In this document: piece by piece, positions 1 to 11,133 of the stretch | Layout: every line of letters begins with the position of its first letter | Position numbering within the stretch: position 1 is the stretch's first letter | DNA from: Takifugu bimaculatus | Taxonomy: Eukaryota > Chordata > Actinopteri > Tetraodontiformes > Tetraodontidae | Length of the DNA: 64,000 nucleotides | Direction of reading: 5' to 3' | Assembly (NCBI GenBank): GCA_004026145.2 | Contig: CP034986.1 | Location: forward strand, 13,017,804-13,081,803 | Notes under the pieces: model-generated | Told to the model about the DNA's origin: nothing | Database searches by the model: none | The model's input: only the letters and a program-made list of their open reading frames with translations | Program-made: the position numbers and the translations under genes

Positions 1-1142
1 CCCGAGAGCTGGAGAGATACCGACGCTTTAGCAAGAGCCTCCGTCCTGGCATGAATGGCAGGCGCTTCTCAGACCTCCACGTTTCCACCAAGGAAGTCCA
101 GACAGAGCCGCTCGAACTCGTGTCTCCCAACTGCAAGGTGATGATGCCGCTGGAGCGTGCAGTGGTGAACGGGAAGCTGTACGATGAAAGCGACCCCGAT
201 GACAACACAAACTACAGCAATGAGCTCCAACTGACCAAATGCTCTTCCTCTCTTCTTAACAATGTCAACAACCTGAACAACATGAGGAGAGCACGGCTTC
301 CCTTCTTTAAAAACAAAGACACCCCCCATTTGATCAATGGAAAAGTGCAAACTCGGCAAAATGGCAATCATGTTCAGCCCGGCGACGTGGTTTTGACCCA
401 CAGTCCTGGCCAGCCGCTACACATCAAAGTGACTCCCGACCACGGACATAACACAGCGACGCTGGAGATCACCAGCCCAACCACAGAAAACACCCCGTCA
501 TTCACCAGCACTGCTGTCATACCCACAAGCGGCGGTCCGCCCAAACAGAGAATCACCATCATCCAGAACGCCTCCATATCCCCAAGTGCAAAATCCATTT
601 CTCCAACAATTAAATCCAAAGGATCACCCATGTCAGAGGAACCTTGCTCACCTGATCGGGCCTTGTCGCCCTTCACTATGGCTGCCTACTCCAGAGCGCT
701 GACCCCAGACTCCTCTGGGTCTGCCACCCCAGACAGGGCCATGTCACCCATACAGATAGTCTCGGTCACAACGGGCACCCCTGACCGCACCCTCTCCACT
801 GAGCAAGTAGAGATGGTCGGCGGGCACGCGGTGTTTCGCGTCAGCCCGGAAAGGCAATCCAGCTGGCAGGTCCAGAGGTCCAACAGCTCCGGGCCTAATG
901 TCATCACCACAGAAGACAACAAGATCCACATTCACTTAGGGAACCCCTTCACCCAGAACATTGGCTCTCCAAGCCCGTGCCATGCACCCGGACTGTCGGA
1001 GCAAAGGACTCAGGTGTTCGCAAACTGCAGCTCTTCCACAGCCAGAGCCCACAGCAAAATCACCAGTAGCATCATGATTAAGCCCACTTCCACCCCAGTC
1101 CAAAGACCATCACAGATCACAGTAAGTAACACCTACGACTGA
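1..1142 (+). CDS. filip1l: filip1l, 3' part of the large coding exon (5' end outside window)
   Basis: Filamin-A-interacting protein 1-like regulates filamin/actin behaviour in the cytoplasm. The frame is open from base 3 and starts upstream, so the ATG at 51 is internal; the N-terminal coiled coils are missing from the window. Visible family landmarks, in order: KEVQTEP near the start, PLERAVVNGKLY, VQPGDVVL, GQPLHIKVTPDH, NTATLEITSPTTE, KQRITIIQNASISP, several SPDR/TPDR repeats, VFRVSPERQSSWQ and VITTEDNKIHIHLG. These match FILIP1L better than FILIP1. The spliced exon ends at 1121 (phase 0, donor GTAAGT at 1122-1127). Reading through the donor adds SNTYD and a TGA at 1140-1142; I recall a very similar short tail in a human FILIP1L isoform. 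Paralogue choice rests on memory of the families, not on a search. Confidence 0.9.
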   Translation, partial: RELERYRRFSKSLRPGMNGRRFSDLHVSTKEVQTEPLELVSPNCKVMMPLERAVVNGKLYDESDPDDNTNYSNELQLTKCSSSLLNNVNNLNNMRRARLPFFKNKDTPHLINGKVQTRQNGNHVQPGDVVLTHSPGQPLHIKVTPDHGHNTATLEITSPTTENTPSFTSTAVIPTSGGPPKQRITIIQNASISPSAKSISPTIKSKGSPMSEEPCSPDRALSPFTMAAYSRALTPDSSGSATPDRAMSPIQIVSVTTGTPDRTLSTEQVEMVGGHAVFRVSPERQSSWQVQRSNSSGPNVITTEDNKIHIHLGNPFTQNIGSPSPCHAPGLSEQRTQVFANCSSSTARAHSKITSSIMIKPTSTPVQRPSQITVSNTYD

Positions 1143-4100
1143 TCCCATAACCCCCGAACCCCATCCCATCATCCATTTTCCCGTCAGCCCATGGGATCCA
1201 CCGCGAGACCCTTGTTCCCAGCATACCCTCATAGATGTATGTGTTTGGACTTGGTTTAGGAGCTCTAGAGCTTGTTGCTTCGTTCTGTGTGATCGTATTG
1301 ATGAAAACATTTGCCTGCATGAAGAGAATGTTTGATTTAACTTGATGTAACGCTGTTTTTTTTGCCGTATGTGCACTTACTGTATTGTACTCAGTGGCTA
1401 TTTAGCCATGTAGTCAGACGATTCACACGGATGCATTGTGTTGTATACGTCGTCCTGCAGCTCCCGCCCAACTATCACGTTTGTTCTTTCTAATCATTCA
1501 AGTGTGCAGAAATGTTCTGTTCTGTCTTATTCATGATCACGCTCCATTGATTCGCTTCATCCAGCATGTTTTTGAATGTAACAAAAAAGTCCAAGTAAAA
1601 AAAAAACCAACACTTCAAGTCAAAAGTTATCGTTTGATTTGACTCTTGATGCATGGAAAGTAACTTTTTTAACATGTCCGAGCTCAACCGAGAACGTCCA
1701 CGGAGCAGGTAGCTCCACTTGGTCGTTTTTAAGACACCGTTGACCTCAGTGCTCCTGTTCAGAATTGGAAGATCAAAGCAGATCAATAAAGCTATCGTTA
1801 ATAATACTGCTTAAAAAAACATCCCTAAAGTTTGCACCCCATAAACCAAACCCCACGTAAGACACGACACAGGCCGAGCTGAACTAAACTCGCTGGTCTT
1901 TCAGCAGAAGTCGCTCACAGTTTTCTCCTAAGAAACCCAAAACACGCTTCAGTTTTCCTTCTTCCATGAATCACGTCCTTTGAAACAGGCGTGAGAACAA
2001 AGCTTCCCCATGAATATGCATTCCTCCACATGTGGTTCCCCCTGCCCACAGTGGAAATGTTACCGCATTTGCGGTGCAATGTGCCTAAATTAAATATGTG
2101 AGAGGGGTCGGCACATGGCGACGAGCGGATGGAGGGCGAAGGAGCGGAACGGGAAGGGATGTGGGAGAGGAAGGGAGAGGATCATCTGTGGATGTGGGAG
2201 GCTCATTTGCCGCTCTACATTTATTAACATCAGTCATCTCACGGCAAAAAACAGGCCAAGGTTCTTCCGCTGTTACATCAACAAATCTAAATTAGAATCA
2301 GTCAATGCTGCTGCGGTAATCATCACACCACGACTTTATAACTTTATAATCAAGAACAGTAAAGGTGAGCTCACCGTGCAACTTCTCATCAGCCCGTTTT
2401 TGAAGGTGTGAGATGAGCCACTAAAGGCTGCTGGTAAACGAGCAGTGCCTAATTAAAGGCACGTTCAGCTGCAGCGTACCTGTGCAGCGGCTCTGGGAGC
2501 CCTCAGAGGCCTTCAGACGCTGCAGGACCCAGACACAGAAAAGAAGAGGGTGACTAAATGTGAATGCAGGGGGAGCGTGAAGAAGCGCAGCTGCGCAGGT
2601 GAGGATGAGCTGACGCAGACGCTCAACAAGCTGCTATTCATGCGAGCAGAGCCTGGGACAGCAGCTGAGGCTGCCTCCTGACTCAGCCTCCGACCCAGAC
2701 AGCTCTGAGCATCACAGCTGAGAATTCTTGAGAAAACCAGGATCGCATGGCGCTGGCGGCCGGAGGGTTTTCACGGAAAAGCCTGTAGCGACGCTTCCAA
2801 CTGTGTTTTAGTGTCATTTAGGAATAATACACAACAGCTGGAGAGTGAAGTCACACTTAGGATAAAAACTTGGAAATTCAACGACCTTACGCAGCCAAAT
2901 ATGACTTTTTTTTTTCTTTCTTTCTTTTTTTTTTTTTTTTTTAAAAATAGTGTAGACTGAGAAAACAAGGTTTCAAAGAAAAATCAGATGTGTCCCGAGA
3001 TTCACGTCCAAACATCATCAACAGTCATTTATTTTTGGAGAATTTGGAGATGACGGCCAAAGTCAAAGCAATTTCTGGGAAATGCTCACAAAATCAGACA
3101 AAACAAAACTTCCGAGTAACAGAAAATAAATAAAAACAAGTCAAAGTGCAAGTTTGAAGAAAGGGGAAGAGGGGAAAAATGCTTATAATATTTAAAACAA
3201 AGTAACAAATGTAGTTTTAAAATGCTATGATGTCCAAAAGCTATTTTTTCCATTTTTTTTAACTGTTCACTCAATCACTCAAATGTCTTACCGACATTCT
3301 GCCAAAGAAAGGTAACATTGTGTTTTAAAAGCAACTTATGCTTTAGTCGAAACATCAGTAACAACAAAATATTGCATGGTTTTCCGGACTGCGGCTGAAG
3401 TGCCAGACAACAAGGCGGATTTCCTGACGTGATAACCATCACAGAGGAATCTGCCCACCTTGACCGGCGGGCGCAACAAACCCATAAAGGCCTCCGAACA
3501 AAAGGCTGCACAACAGTGTGAGAGACGGGTCGAGGCTGGAAGTCTGTCTCACACCAAAACAAACGCTGTGTTTGGTTTCTATGGCAACAGCCGGCGCTGC
3601 AGAGGAAGCACTTAGATGAACTCCTGCTGCACCGCCGATACTCCAAAAACACAAAACACACAACTTTACTGCCTGTTTGCACGTCAAAACAACAACCGAG
3701 CAGCAAACAGAACAGGTTATGTTTAAAGGAAATGACTGAATTCCAGAATAAATGTCAAAACGTGCACTCGTGTGAGGGAAATAAAGAAAAGTTTGATTTT
3801 TCTCAGGTTTAGACATGATTTTACTCTCAAATCAGCTCAAAAACAGATCTGAAAATGTTAAAATGATGTATTTTAACAACACACTTCAATCTTCGTTGTT
3901 GCCAATTCAAACATCTATTCACATGCAAAAGTTGTGCTTTTAATCACAAAAATCATAACTATTAGCAATTTTTAAAATAAAATAATTACATAAAATTAAA
4001 TTCCTTTTTTTAAAGCTTTAAAGTTCTTTTTTCCTTCTGTGCAAATTCTTTATTTTTTTTCTGACTCAGAATTCCAACTTTTCTCTAAATCCCTTTCACT

Positions 4101-5088
4101 AAAGAGTAAATGTGTTTAACTTTTTCCAAGTTTATGTGCAATTCTAGAAAAAAGCCCAATAGGAGGAGAATATCGCCGATATTTTTGTTTTCGAAACAGT
4201 GTGAAAACAAACAATCTGTTGCATCACAATCCTGCTTTTGTGCCATATTTCAGGATGGTGAGTGTGGTTACAAGTTTTCTGGATAATTGCTCCTATTGGG
4301 CCACAGCACTTGTAGGCCTCGAATAAAGCTCTGCAGGAGAGAGACGAGCGGTTGTCATGGTTACCCAGTGGAAATATCTTCAGGGCTCCTGTAAACAGGA
4401 CACAGTTTCGACAGCAGGAGGTCTGAGGCGGCAGCCGTAATGCACCTCGTTGCACTGATACGGCGCCGTGCACATAAACATGCTGATTGGGAATAATCGG
4501 AGCAGAACGTTGTTTAACTGTCTGAGAGCCCCCGCCTCAGAAAAAACAAACAAACAAAAAAACCAAAAACAAAAAGATTTACCAGGAACGAAACAAAAAC
4601 AGTATTTAAAAAAAAGAAGAAATTACTTGATAAAATCACCTGATTATGCAACTATTTTCTTTTACTGATCTGATTAGGAGACAGTTTAAATTCAAGCACA
4701 GCAACACGATTAATCTTGTATCAGTATATTTTTATTAAACTGATATTTTATATAATTATATCATCAAAATCATATGAGCTTTATTACTATTATTAAATAT
4801 AGTTATTCCAGTAATAAACAACAGAACTTTGCTTGGCCTTGTGAAACACAACAAAACAAATCGGATAAGCAATTAAAATATAGATCTCATGAGGATAAAA
4901 TGGGGTTTTGACTGCAGAAATAATCATAAAAACCAGTTTAAGACAGCAGAACTTTTCAATTGAACAGATTTTCCTCCATCTCGTGGTCATCACCTGTACT
5001 GCAGCTTTCTGCCCCACAAATTATTGTTGTTTTTTTTGTTCCACCCATTTGAAACCTAAAACACTGAAACTGTTCCGGTTTCTTTTAG
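1122..5088 (+). other. filip1l last intron / retained-intron 3' UTR
   Basis: Bounded by a strong donor (GTAAGT, 1122-1127) and a pyrimidine-rich acceptor ending TTTTAG at 5083-5088. About the first 680 bases form the 3' UTR of the read-through isoform. The rest is AT-rich with poly-T runs (for example 2909-2942) and no coding frame or transposon that I recognise. Confidence 0.75.
1785..1790 (+). terminator. poly(A) signal of the read-through filip1l isoform
   Basis: Canonical AATAAA about 640 bases after the TGA at 1140-1142. It is the first good signal downstream, so the short-tail mRNA could end near 1805-1815 without using the terminal exon. Confidence 0.6.
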
Positions 5089-5265
5089 ATCCCTCTAGAA
5101 GCATTCCGACGTCCTGGACCCACCAGAATCCCCAAACCGAAGGGCTTCGGCTACCAGAAGGTGACAAACGGCACCACAACAAACATGCAGAGCAAAAGTC
5201 CGTCGACAACCATGAAAGAACAGCCGGTGCACAACAACCCTCACCTGATCAAGCGGAAACTGTGA
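5089..5265 (+). CDS. filip1l: filip1l alternative terminal exon
   Basis: The acceptor TTTCTTTTAG ends at 5088. Joined in phase 0 to base 1121 it gives 58 codons beginning IPLEAFRRPGPTRIPKPKGF and ending HLIKRKL, with the TGA at 5263-5265. The segment is basic and rich in proline and threonine, like the C-terminus of the paralogue FILIP1, which also has a PTRIP core. TRIP in a basic, proline-rich setting fits the SxIP-type EB1-binding pattern. The frame also stays open upstream of the acceptor, so the boundary rests on the splice consensus and the matching phase. Confidence 0.8.
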   Translation: MPLEAFRRPGPTRIPKPKGFGYQKVTNGTTTNMQSKSPSTTMKEQPVHNNPHLIKRKL

Positions 5266-5556
5266 CATCAGTCATGAAAGTAACAACCTGAAGATCAGGA
5301 AGATTATCTGTCAAATGGGGGCAGATTTCTGTGTGATCGATGTGTCCTGTAAATGTGCGTTAGCTTTAGAAAGAAGAGCTCAGTGTGATCTGAACGTAGG
5401 CAGGACTCTTCTTTTTCGGACTGTCCGGGTGTTTATTCAGCTTTAATGGTGAAATTTGTTCTGTGTTTTTTAAAGATGTGATAACAATGTACATAGCAGT
5501 ACAGTTTAGGTTGCTGGTGTTGAGCTTTGTGATATTTTTTGTCATTTTTGGTTATC

Positions 5557-5562
5557 AATAAA
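5557..5562 (+). terminator. poly(A) signal of the long-tail filip1l mRNA
   Basis: AATAAA 292 bases after the stop at 5265, followed by a T/G-rich stretch (TTTTTGTACCTGT). It gives a compact 3' UTR of about 320 bases. Confidence 0.75.
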
Positions 5563-5642
5563 GATCTTTTTGTACCTGTAAAATCAGGAAATATTTTACT
5601 CGTCAGTTTTTAATCAGCATTTAAAACGAACACTAAAGGAGC

Positions 5643-5648
5643 TTTATT
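5643..5648 (-). terminator. candidate ect2l poly(A) signal
   Basis: TTTATT on the plus strand, so AATAAA on the minus strand, 578 bases after the ect2l stop. I see no canonical minus-strand signal nearer the stop; a CATAAA variant is at 6092-6097. If used, the two convergent mRNAs would end within about 100 bases of each other. Confidence 0.35.
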
Positions 5649-5844
5649 AGCTGCTTTTAGAGTATCAATGTAAGTACAGATTAAGGATAAAATATCAGTT
5701 TTTCTGGTGTCAAATGTCCAAAATATTTTTACAGAAGATATTAGGTATTTTCTTAATGCTAACTAAGCAGGTACAGCGTTCTAAAATCATTTTATCATTG
5801 CCATTGCTGGATCAGGTGAAATGCATTGTGGGAAACCTAGCTGT

Positions 5845-5881
5845 CCCAAGTCCACACGAGTCGCCTGCGTGTGGACTTGGG
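5845..5881. repeat. perfect 14-bp inverted repeat (hairpin) between convergent genes
   Basis: The arms 5845-5858 (CCCAAGTCCACACG) and 5868-5881 pair perfectly around a 9-base loop. It lies between the filip1l 3' end and the ect2l stop, probably inside the ect2l 3' UTR. It could be a foldback element or an RNA hairpin. Confidence 0.7.
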
Positions 5882-6225
5882 CGGGACAAGTACACATCTG
5901 GAGGAACTTTGAGAGAGAAAACCTGACAAAGTGAATAAAATAGCAAATGTAACGTTGATTTGTGGAGCTTAAGTTTGTGCGTAAGGACAAAACTCCGACC
6001 GAAATCCCACATTTCAACTGCACTTCAGTTGTTGGTTCAAGTGTCTTGTTTTTGTGTAACATAAAAACAACATCCCGCACCGTCAAGCTTGTTTATGCAA
6101 CACAGAGGTGTGAACTTGTCACACCAGAGTGTCAAACATCTGCAGGTCATGTGACTTGCGTGGTGCACTGACAGTGGCGCCTAACCTTCTGGTCCTGTTG
6201 GAGTTCTGCCCTCCCTGACCCGGTG

Positions 6226-6597
6226 TCAGCCGAGAGCTGAGCGAATGGTGGACCGCAGCGCAGACAGGAAGTAGTCCTTCTCCTGTCCTCGCTCTGTGGC
6301 ACAGACCCACGACCGACCCGGACCGTCCAGGACGAAGGCGTGGCTCACATCTGCAGAGAGGAACAAAAGGTTCTGCATGTTCTGCCGTTTGGAGATGAAC
6401 CGCGTGGTTAGCGTCGGAACTCACAGCGAGTGTGTGTGATCTCTCGCACCGCCAGGCTCCTGACGGGCGCGGAGGACAGGAAGGTGTGTGTGCTGCGGTG
6501 GGCCAGGGTGAAAGGCCTGTGATGGACAGTCCGCCGAGTGAGCACCAGGACATCGTTGAACAGGAACAGGCCCACGTCACAGACCTGCTCGTAGGTC
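6226..6597 (-). other. ect2l: ect2l exons 19-20: PH domain and C-terminus
   Basis: Contains CDVGLFLFNDVLVLTRR, typical of the PH domain that follows a DH domain in ECT2-type proteins, then a final helix around WVCATERGQEKDYFLSAL. The stop is TGA (plus-strand TCA at 6226-6228). Acceptor CTGCAG before 6350. Confidence 0.88.
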
Positions 6598-9500
6598 CTG
6601 ATGGGTTCAGATTCTGTTGAGTTACACAACTCGGGGACAAGCCCACTCCGTCCTCAGGTAGGTGCGTCCTCCTTACCTGAGCGAGTCCGGAAGCTGCTCG
6701 CCACGACTTCTGAGCAAGACAGCATCTTGGGACAAGATCAGCTGCCTGTTTCCTCCCCTCAGGCTCTACACACACATGAACGGATGCTCACAAGCGCACG
6801 TGTCGTATCACACGCTTTAGGCATAAAAAGTGGGAGCTGTGTTTTTACCGGACAGCTTTGGATCATCTTTTGCGTCTCCTCCATCAGGGTGTCTCGCTCC
6901 GAGTTTTTCTTCAGCTGCGAACAAGGTCGATCATAAAAATTCCACAGCGCGCGAGTGTGTGTGTGTGTGTGTTGGCACTTGCCACATACCGAGTCCCAAA
7001 ACTCACTGTACGAGCAAAGTTAGGACATTTTTATGAAGTGAGGCCATTTGGGCTGGTCCTCACAACTGCAAATAACTGAGGGTTTACAGATGGTTTTAAG
7101 GGGTAAGGTTGTGTTTGGGGGGGTGGGGGGGGGGGTTAGGGTCAGGAGCTGGGTAATGCATTATGTCTATAGAGGTCCACAGAGACAGAAATGTGTGACC
7201 TAACCTTCTGGATGAAGTCTCTGTATGTCATCATTGTGGTGAGAGCAGAGGTCAGGTGTAGGCGGTCGGGGTGGTCCGGGTTTGTGTGCACGCTCAGAGC
7301 CTGCAGCAGGGTCACATACTCCTGGATCCTCCACGACGGACACAGAAGCAGCTCCTGCAGACTTCGCAGAAGAACAGTACTGTTCGAGTCATCTGGTCAC
7401 TGGGTCACCATGGAAACAGTGCAGAGAGGTGAGTGGTGGGGGGCACCTGAGCATGTGTGTGGACAGAGTTCTATCAGCTCTCTTCAGGAAGGCTCGGAAC
7501 AAAGGTTTGGTTTCTCTGCACTGAAAGACAAAAGACCCGTTAAAATACAAGACGAGGGGCCAAAATCATTTGAAGGACCCTCGATGTTTGGGTTTTCGGG
7601 CACCTTGTCCATGGCGGTGAGAGCGGTGGGGTAATTGTTCAGATAGTTGGAGTAAACTTTCAGCTTCGAGCAGAGTTTCATCATCACGTCTCCGACACAC
7701 TGTTCAGCTCCCCACTGCTGGAGTCGGGCTTCCAGGTCCACCTGGAACTCCCTGAAACACAAACACACACTCATGCATGCAATCCGCACACACACACACA
7801 CACACCGCGTGTGCCGTGACACAAGAATGTGAGTTTACCTGTTGATGTCCAGGATGGAGGTGACAGGATCCAGGATGATGTGGAGGTCGGTGGAGCTCAG
7901 AATGGTTCTTCCTGATTGCAGAGCTGCCGTCAGGGGCTCCAGGTACACCTTCAGAAACAGACACCAACTGGATTCTCTGACTTTTCGATCTGACAGAAGC
8001 ACGGCGGTGAGGAGAGGGTACCTTCAGCACTGCGTTCAGCCTCTGCAGGTAAACATTCTCGCTGTAGTGCAGCTCTCTGGCTGCCACGCCTCTCCACTCC
8101 AGACACACCTGAAGACAAAGAGCTGTGAAAACGGGACGCTGCACCAGCTGTGTGTGAATGGATGACTAACCTGAGCTGGGCGAGGGACCGGGCTGACGCC
8201 ACCCTGTCCTGGTAAACTGCCTTTTTCATGCTCCTCTTTATCTTCCCCCCATTGCTGCAGGAAGTTGGCAAGAAACTCTACAGGTCTGGACTGGTAAGGG
8301 AGGGAAATCACAAGTAACTTTAGGGCCTTTTGGTTCCTACTGATGTACGAACACTGGTCCCACCTCCTCCTTCGTGAGAGCAGCAAGTCCATCTGTCAGA
8401 GCATTACTGAGATCTCTGGACAAGCAAAGCTCCTCCAGGCGGAGTCTCTCCCACAGATAATGGCCTAAAAACTAAAGAAAGTCACCAAAAATGGAACATT
8501 AGTGTTTGAACACACCTGAGACTCACCTAGGGCTCGGCCCCTCATCTGAAGGCTGACCCGCTGGAGCTGTGGCTCCAGGTGGCCCCTCAGTTCCTCCAGG
8601 GCCTCCTCAATCCACTGAGCCTGCAGGCACCAGCTCTGCAGGACCCTCTCGATCACAAACTGCAGTGCGGGGGCAGCTGGACACCGGGTGGAGGGTCCGG
8701 CACAAATGCTGCCGTCAGACCACTCACTCAGGACTGCGAGGGAGAAGAGCCTATTGGTCTAAACGTATGAACCTGACTAACTAGTCCCATCTATGGCCGA
8801 CTCACTGTTCTGGAAACTTCCGGTGGCAAGGCCCATCGGTGCCTGGACCTGGAGCCCCGTCAGTGTGGACAGGGCCTGGATCAGAGCCACGCCCGACCCT
8901 GAGAGGAGGAAGATGGACGGTGAGACACAAAACACAAACACAAGTCTGACTCCAGGATTTTACCAACCAGTTGCTGCCAATGGCGAGAAGATGTCAATGC
9001 CTCCACCTTCCCCCACCGGTACCACCCAGCCACTCAGTTTTTCCCAGAATTCCTTCTGTTCCTGGGTCAGCAGAGTCTTCTCTGAAAGTCTGCTGTCTGT
9101 CCAAGCAGATATGAACGTTCAAAATTGTTTTATTGTTATATCAACAATCGTTGCTACTCACTGTGAAGGAGGCCAACTTCCTCCGTGTCTCCAGGGGCCA
9201 GGAGGCCCAGTCTCTGAGCTCGCTGCCCCGGTACAGCGCTCTCTATTTGTGTTAGCAGAGCAGACAGCGTCCCTCTGTGGTCGTACAGAACCACAGTGAC
9301 ACCAGCCTTCACCCCACACAAAATCAGCTGGAACAAAGGGCACAGATGTTGGAGACCACTCTTACCTTCACTTGAGTCCAGCTCTGACTCACCTCATAGG
9401 CAGGAATTCTGTTGGAGATGAGCAGCAGGAGGACGGGAGGAGGCAGATGGACGACGGGGATGTGGGGCGAAGTGGGAGGCCTGTAGGTGAACGATGACAG

Positions 9501-11133
9501 CGTGCCGCATGCGTTGTGTGATCTGGTGGGAGTTAAAAGGACTTTTAAAAAAGTTTGTGGAACCCTTGCGCACCTGAGGTTAGGTAAAGGTGAGGTCACA
9601 CAGGTCAGGTCAGGTCAGGTCACGAGGGTAAAGGTGTCATTTACCGGCTCGGGTTGGGGGTTGCGAGTCTCTCGTGGTTCTGAGAGATGCTGGATGAGTC
9701 AACAGCTTTTAGCCCGGAGGCAGAGGACCAAGAGCTCACTGGTAGCTCAGAGCAGGATCTCCCCTTCTGGCTGCTTCCACCTCTGGCCGCCATCACGTTC
9801 ATGTTGCTGCCCCATGCTCTCCGGGTCCTTAGAGACTCTCCTGCAGGTACCACAGGTTTCAAACGACTATCACATGTTATCTTCTTTCTGTTTGGTCTCT
9901 TCTTCTCACTTTTCTCCTCCTGTATTGTCGCTCTGATCATCTGCCTCAGCTTCCTTCCCTGCCTCCTCTCTTCCTCCACCTCCATCGCTCCTGCGCGCTG
10001 GTGGAGTGACCGGTAATGTGTGGCCGCCTTCCGCGGTGGCAGCCAGTGAAGTGTGGAGACACAGTCAATGTAGTGGTTCTTCCAGGCTCCGTATTCTCTG
10101 GTTCCTGGACTGTAGGGAAGGAACCAGCCTCTCCGGACACACCTCTTGGTCCACAGACAGTCCTGCCCGAGAGACAAGAATGGAGAAGATATTCACCCAC
10201 GTCTGGAGCGCTAGCCCCTTCTCTCCCAAGGCTTACCTGTTCAGCGAGGAACCTCCATTGCCAGCTGACCTGAGCAGCTGCGCAGAGGTCCCGTGGGTTC
10301 AGGAAGGACAACACATACAGGGACAGGAAGCGGGGCAGCACCGTAGTGAAGTCCAGCCGGGTGACGGGAACAGTCTCCATCAGCAAATCCCTGCAGCACC
10401 TGACGGGTTTAAATTCAGAGTTAGACAAACGAATATGAGCTTCTGTGTGAGGACGGGGGGGCAGATGGCCCACCTGAGCTGGGAGGAGGTGCAGCGGCCA
10501 AGCAGAGACGACATGAGGTGTTTCCTCTGCCCGTCGGTCCACAGGTCGAACCAGCGGATCACCAGCTTAACCCTGTCCTCAAACAGCTGGATCACACAGA
10601 GGAGAAGAAAACCTTGGTTTTCGGGGGTCAGTATGAAACTATTCCGTGACATTTAGCTAGCTAAAACTACCTTTCTTGCAATTTATTATACAAATTACGA
10701 TTAAATTCACTCATCGATGCTTTTTGGCATCTACAGGACCATCAAATTGAGTTACTAGTTTTACAATTTACCAAATTTTTTTTCCACACGGCGAATTCAT
10801 TTTTCCTGAAACTTTAGTTTCCCGTAGTTGCTCCCGGACGCGGTGTCAGCAGGTGCGAACAGGTGTTCCACATTAGGGATGAGCGGAAGCGTCATCGTGA
10901 CGCGGGGTCACAAGAACCTAAATCCTGGTTCCGTTTCAGTCAAGACTAAAGGAGAGTTTCGGTCGAGGCCCCCGGACACCGTCGCTCACCTGCAGGTTGC
11001 ACCTCTTGTCGCTCAGCGGGGTCCAGGCGCTGAAGCGGCTCCGCAGGCTGCGCACCGTCTCCGGGTCATAGTCGGTCCCGCTCAGCTGCCACCTCTTCAC
11101 CGAGTGCGGGACTGCAGTCACGCTCTTGTCCAT
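6226..11133 (-). CDS. ect2l: ect2l (ECT2-like; F-box and RhoGEF DH-PH protein)
   Basis: Predicted guanine-nucleotide exchange factor for Rho-family GTPases that also carries an F-box. Twenty coding exons, rebuilt by hand: 10990-11133, 10474-10586, 10237-10399, 9645-10162, 9393-9522, 9162-9327, 8968-9081, 8806-8898, 8527-8733, 8364-8464, 8171-8290, 8022-8108, 7839-7948, 7604-7751, 7447-7520, 7205-7361, 6849-6914, 6677-6741, 6425-6597, 6226-6350. All phases agree and the sum is 2874 bases (957 residues), close to human ECT2L at about 900. Layout: F-box about 105-140, DUF4347-like 335-480, DH 630-820, PH 860-955. The start is MDKSV at 11133; an upstream in-frame ATG at 11313 would add a low-complexity hydrophobic run and is not preferred. 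Most introns are 62-122 bp. The least certain boundaries are the exon 7 end (donor GTTGGT) and the exon 16 start. Confidence 0.92.
7205..8108 (-). other. ect2l: ect2l exons 12-16: DH (RhoGEF) domain
   Basis: RELHYSENVYLQRLNAVLK opens the domain like CR1 of DH domains. YLEPLTAAL, MMKLCSKLKVYSNYLNNYP (the 'Y..Y..NY' block), FRAFLKRAD and LSLQELLLCPSWRIQEYVTL (CR3-like) follow. The usual PVQRI of CR3 reads CPSWRI here. The domain runs straight into a PH domain, as in Dbl-family exchange factors. Confidence 0.88.
8806..9522 (-). other. ect2l: ect2l exons 5-8: DUF4347-like segment
   Basis: Four exons encode a hydrophobic strand (VLLLLISNRIPAYE), then LILCGVKAGVTVVLYD, a RAQRLGLLAPG stretch and, after a spacer, GSGVALIQALSTLTGLQVQA. 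That order (strand, value/Tyr-Asp strand, then G..LI..L..LTG..V.A) is what I recall of DUF4347, a domain mostly seen in large bacterial surface proteins. The assignment is from pattern memory only. Confidence 0.5.
10237..10399 (-). other. ect2l: ect2l exon 3: F-box
   Basis: Encodes LPRFLSLYVLSFLNPRDLCA followed by AAQVSWQWRFLAEQ, with the LP..L..YVLSFL.P.DL..A..V...W pattern of an F-box. F-boxes bind SKP1 in SCF ubiquitin ligases; whether this one does is inference. Acceptor CCCGTCAG, donor GTAAGC. Confidence 0.9.

Noticed and set aside
6119..6775. 218-codon minus-strand frame
   Set aside because: It runs through ect2l exons 18-20 and their introns in the wrong frame; the PH-domain frame explains the sequence.
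10006..10656. 216-codon plus-strand frame
   Set aside because: Antisense shadow of ect2l exons 2-4.
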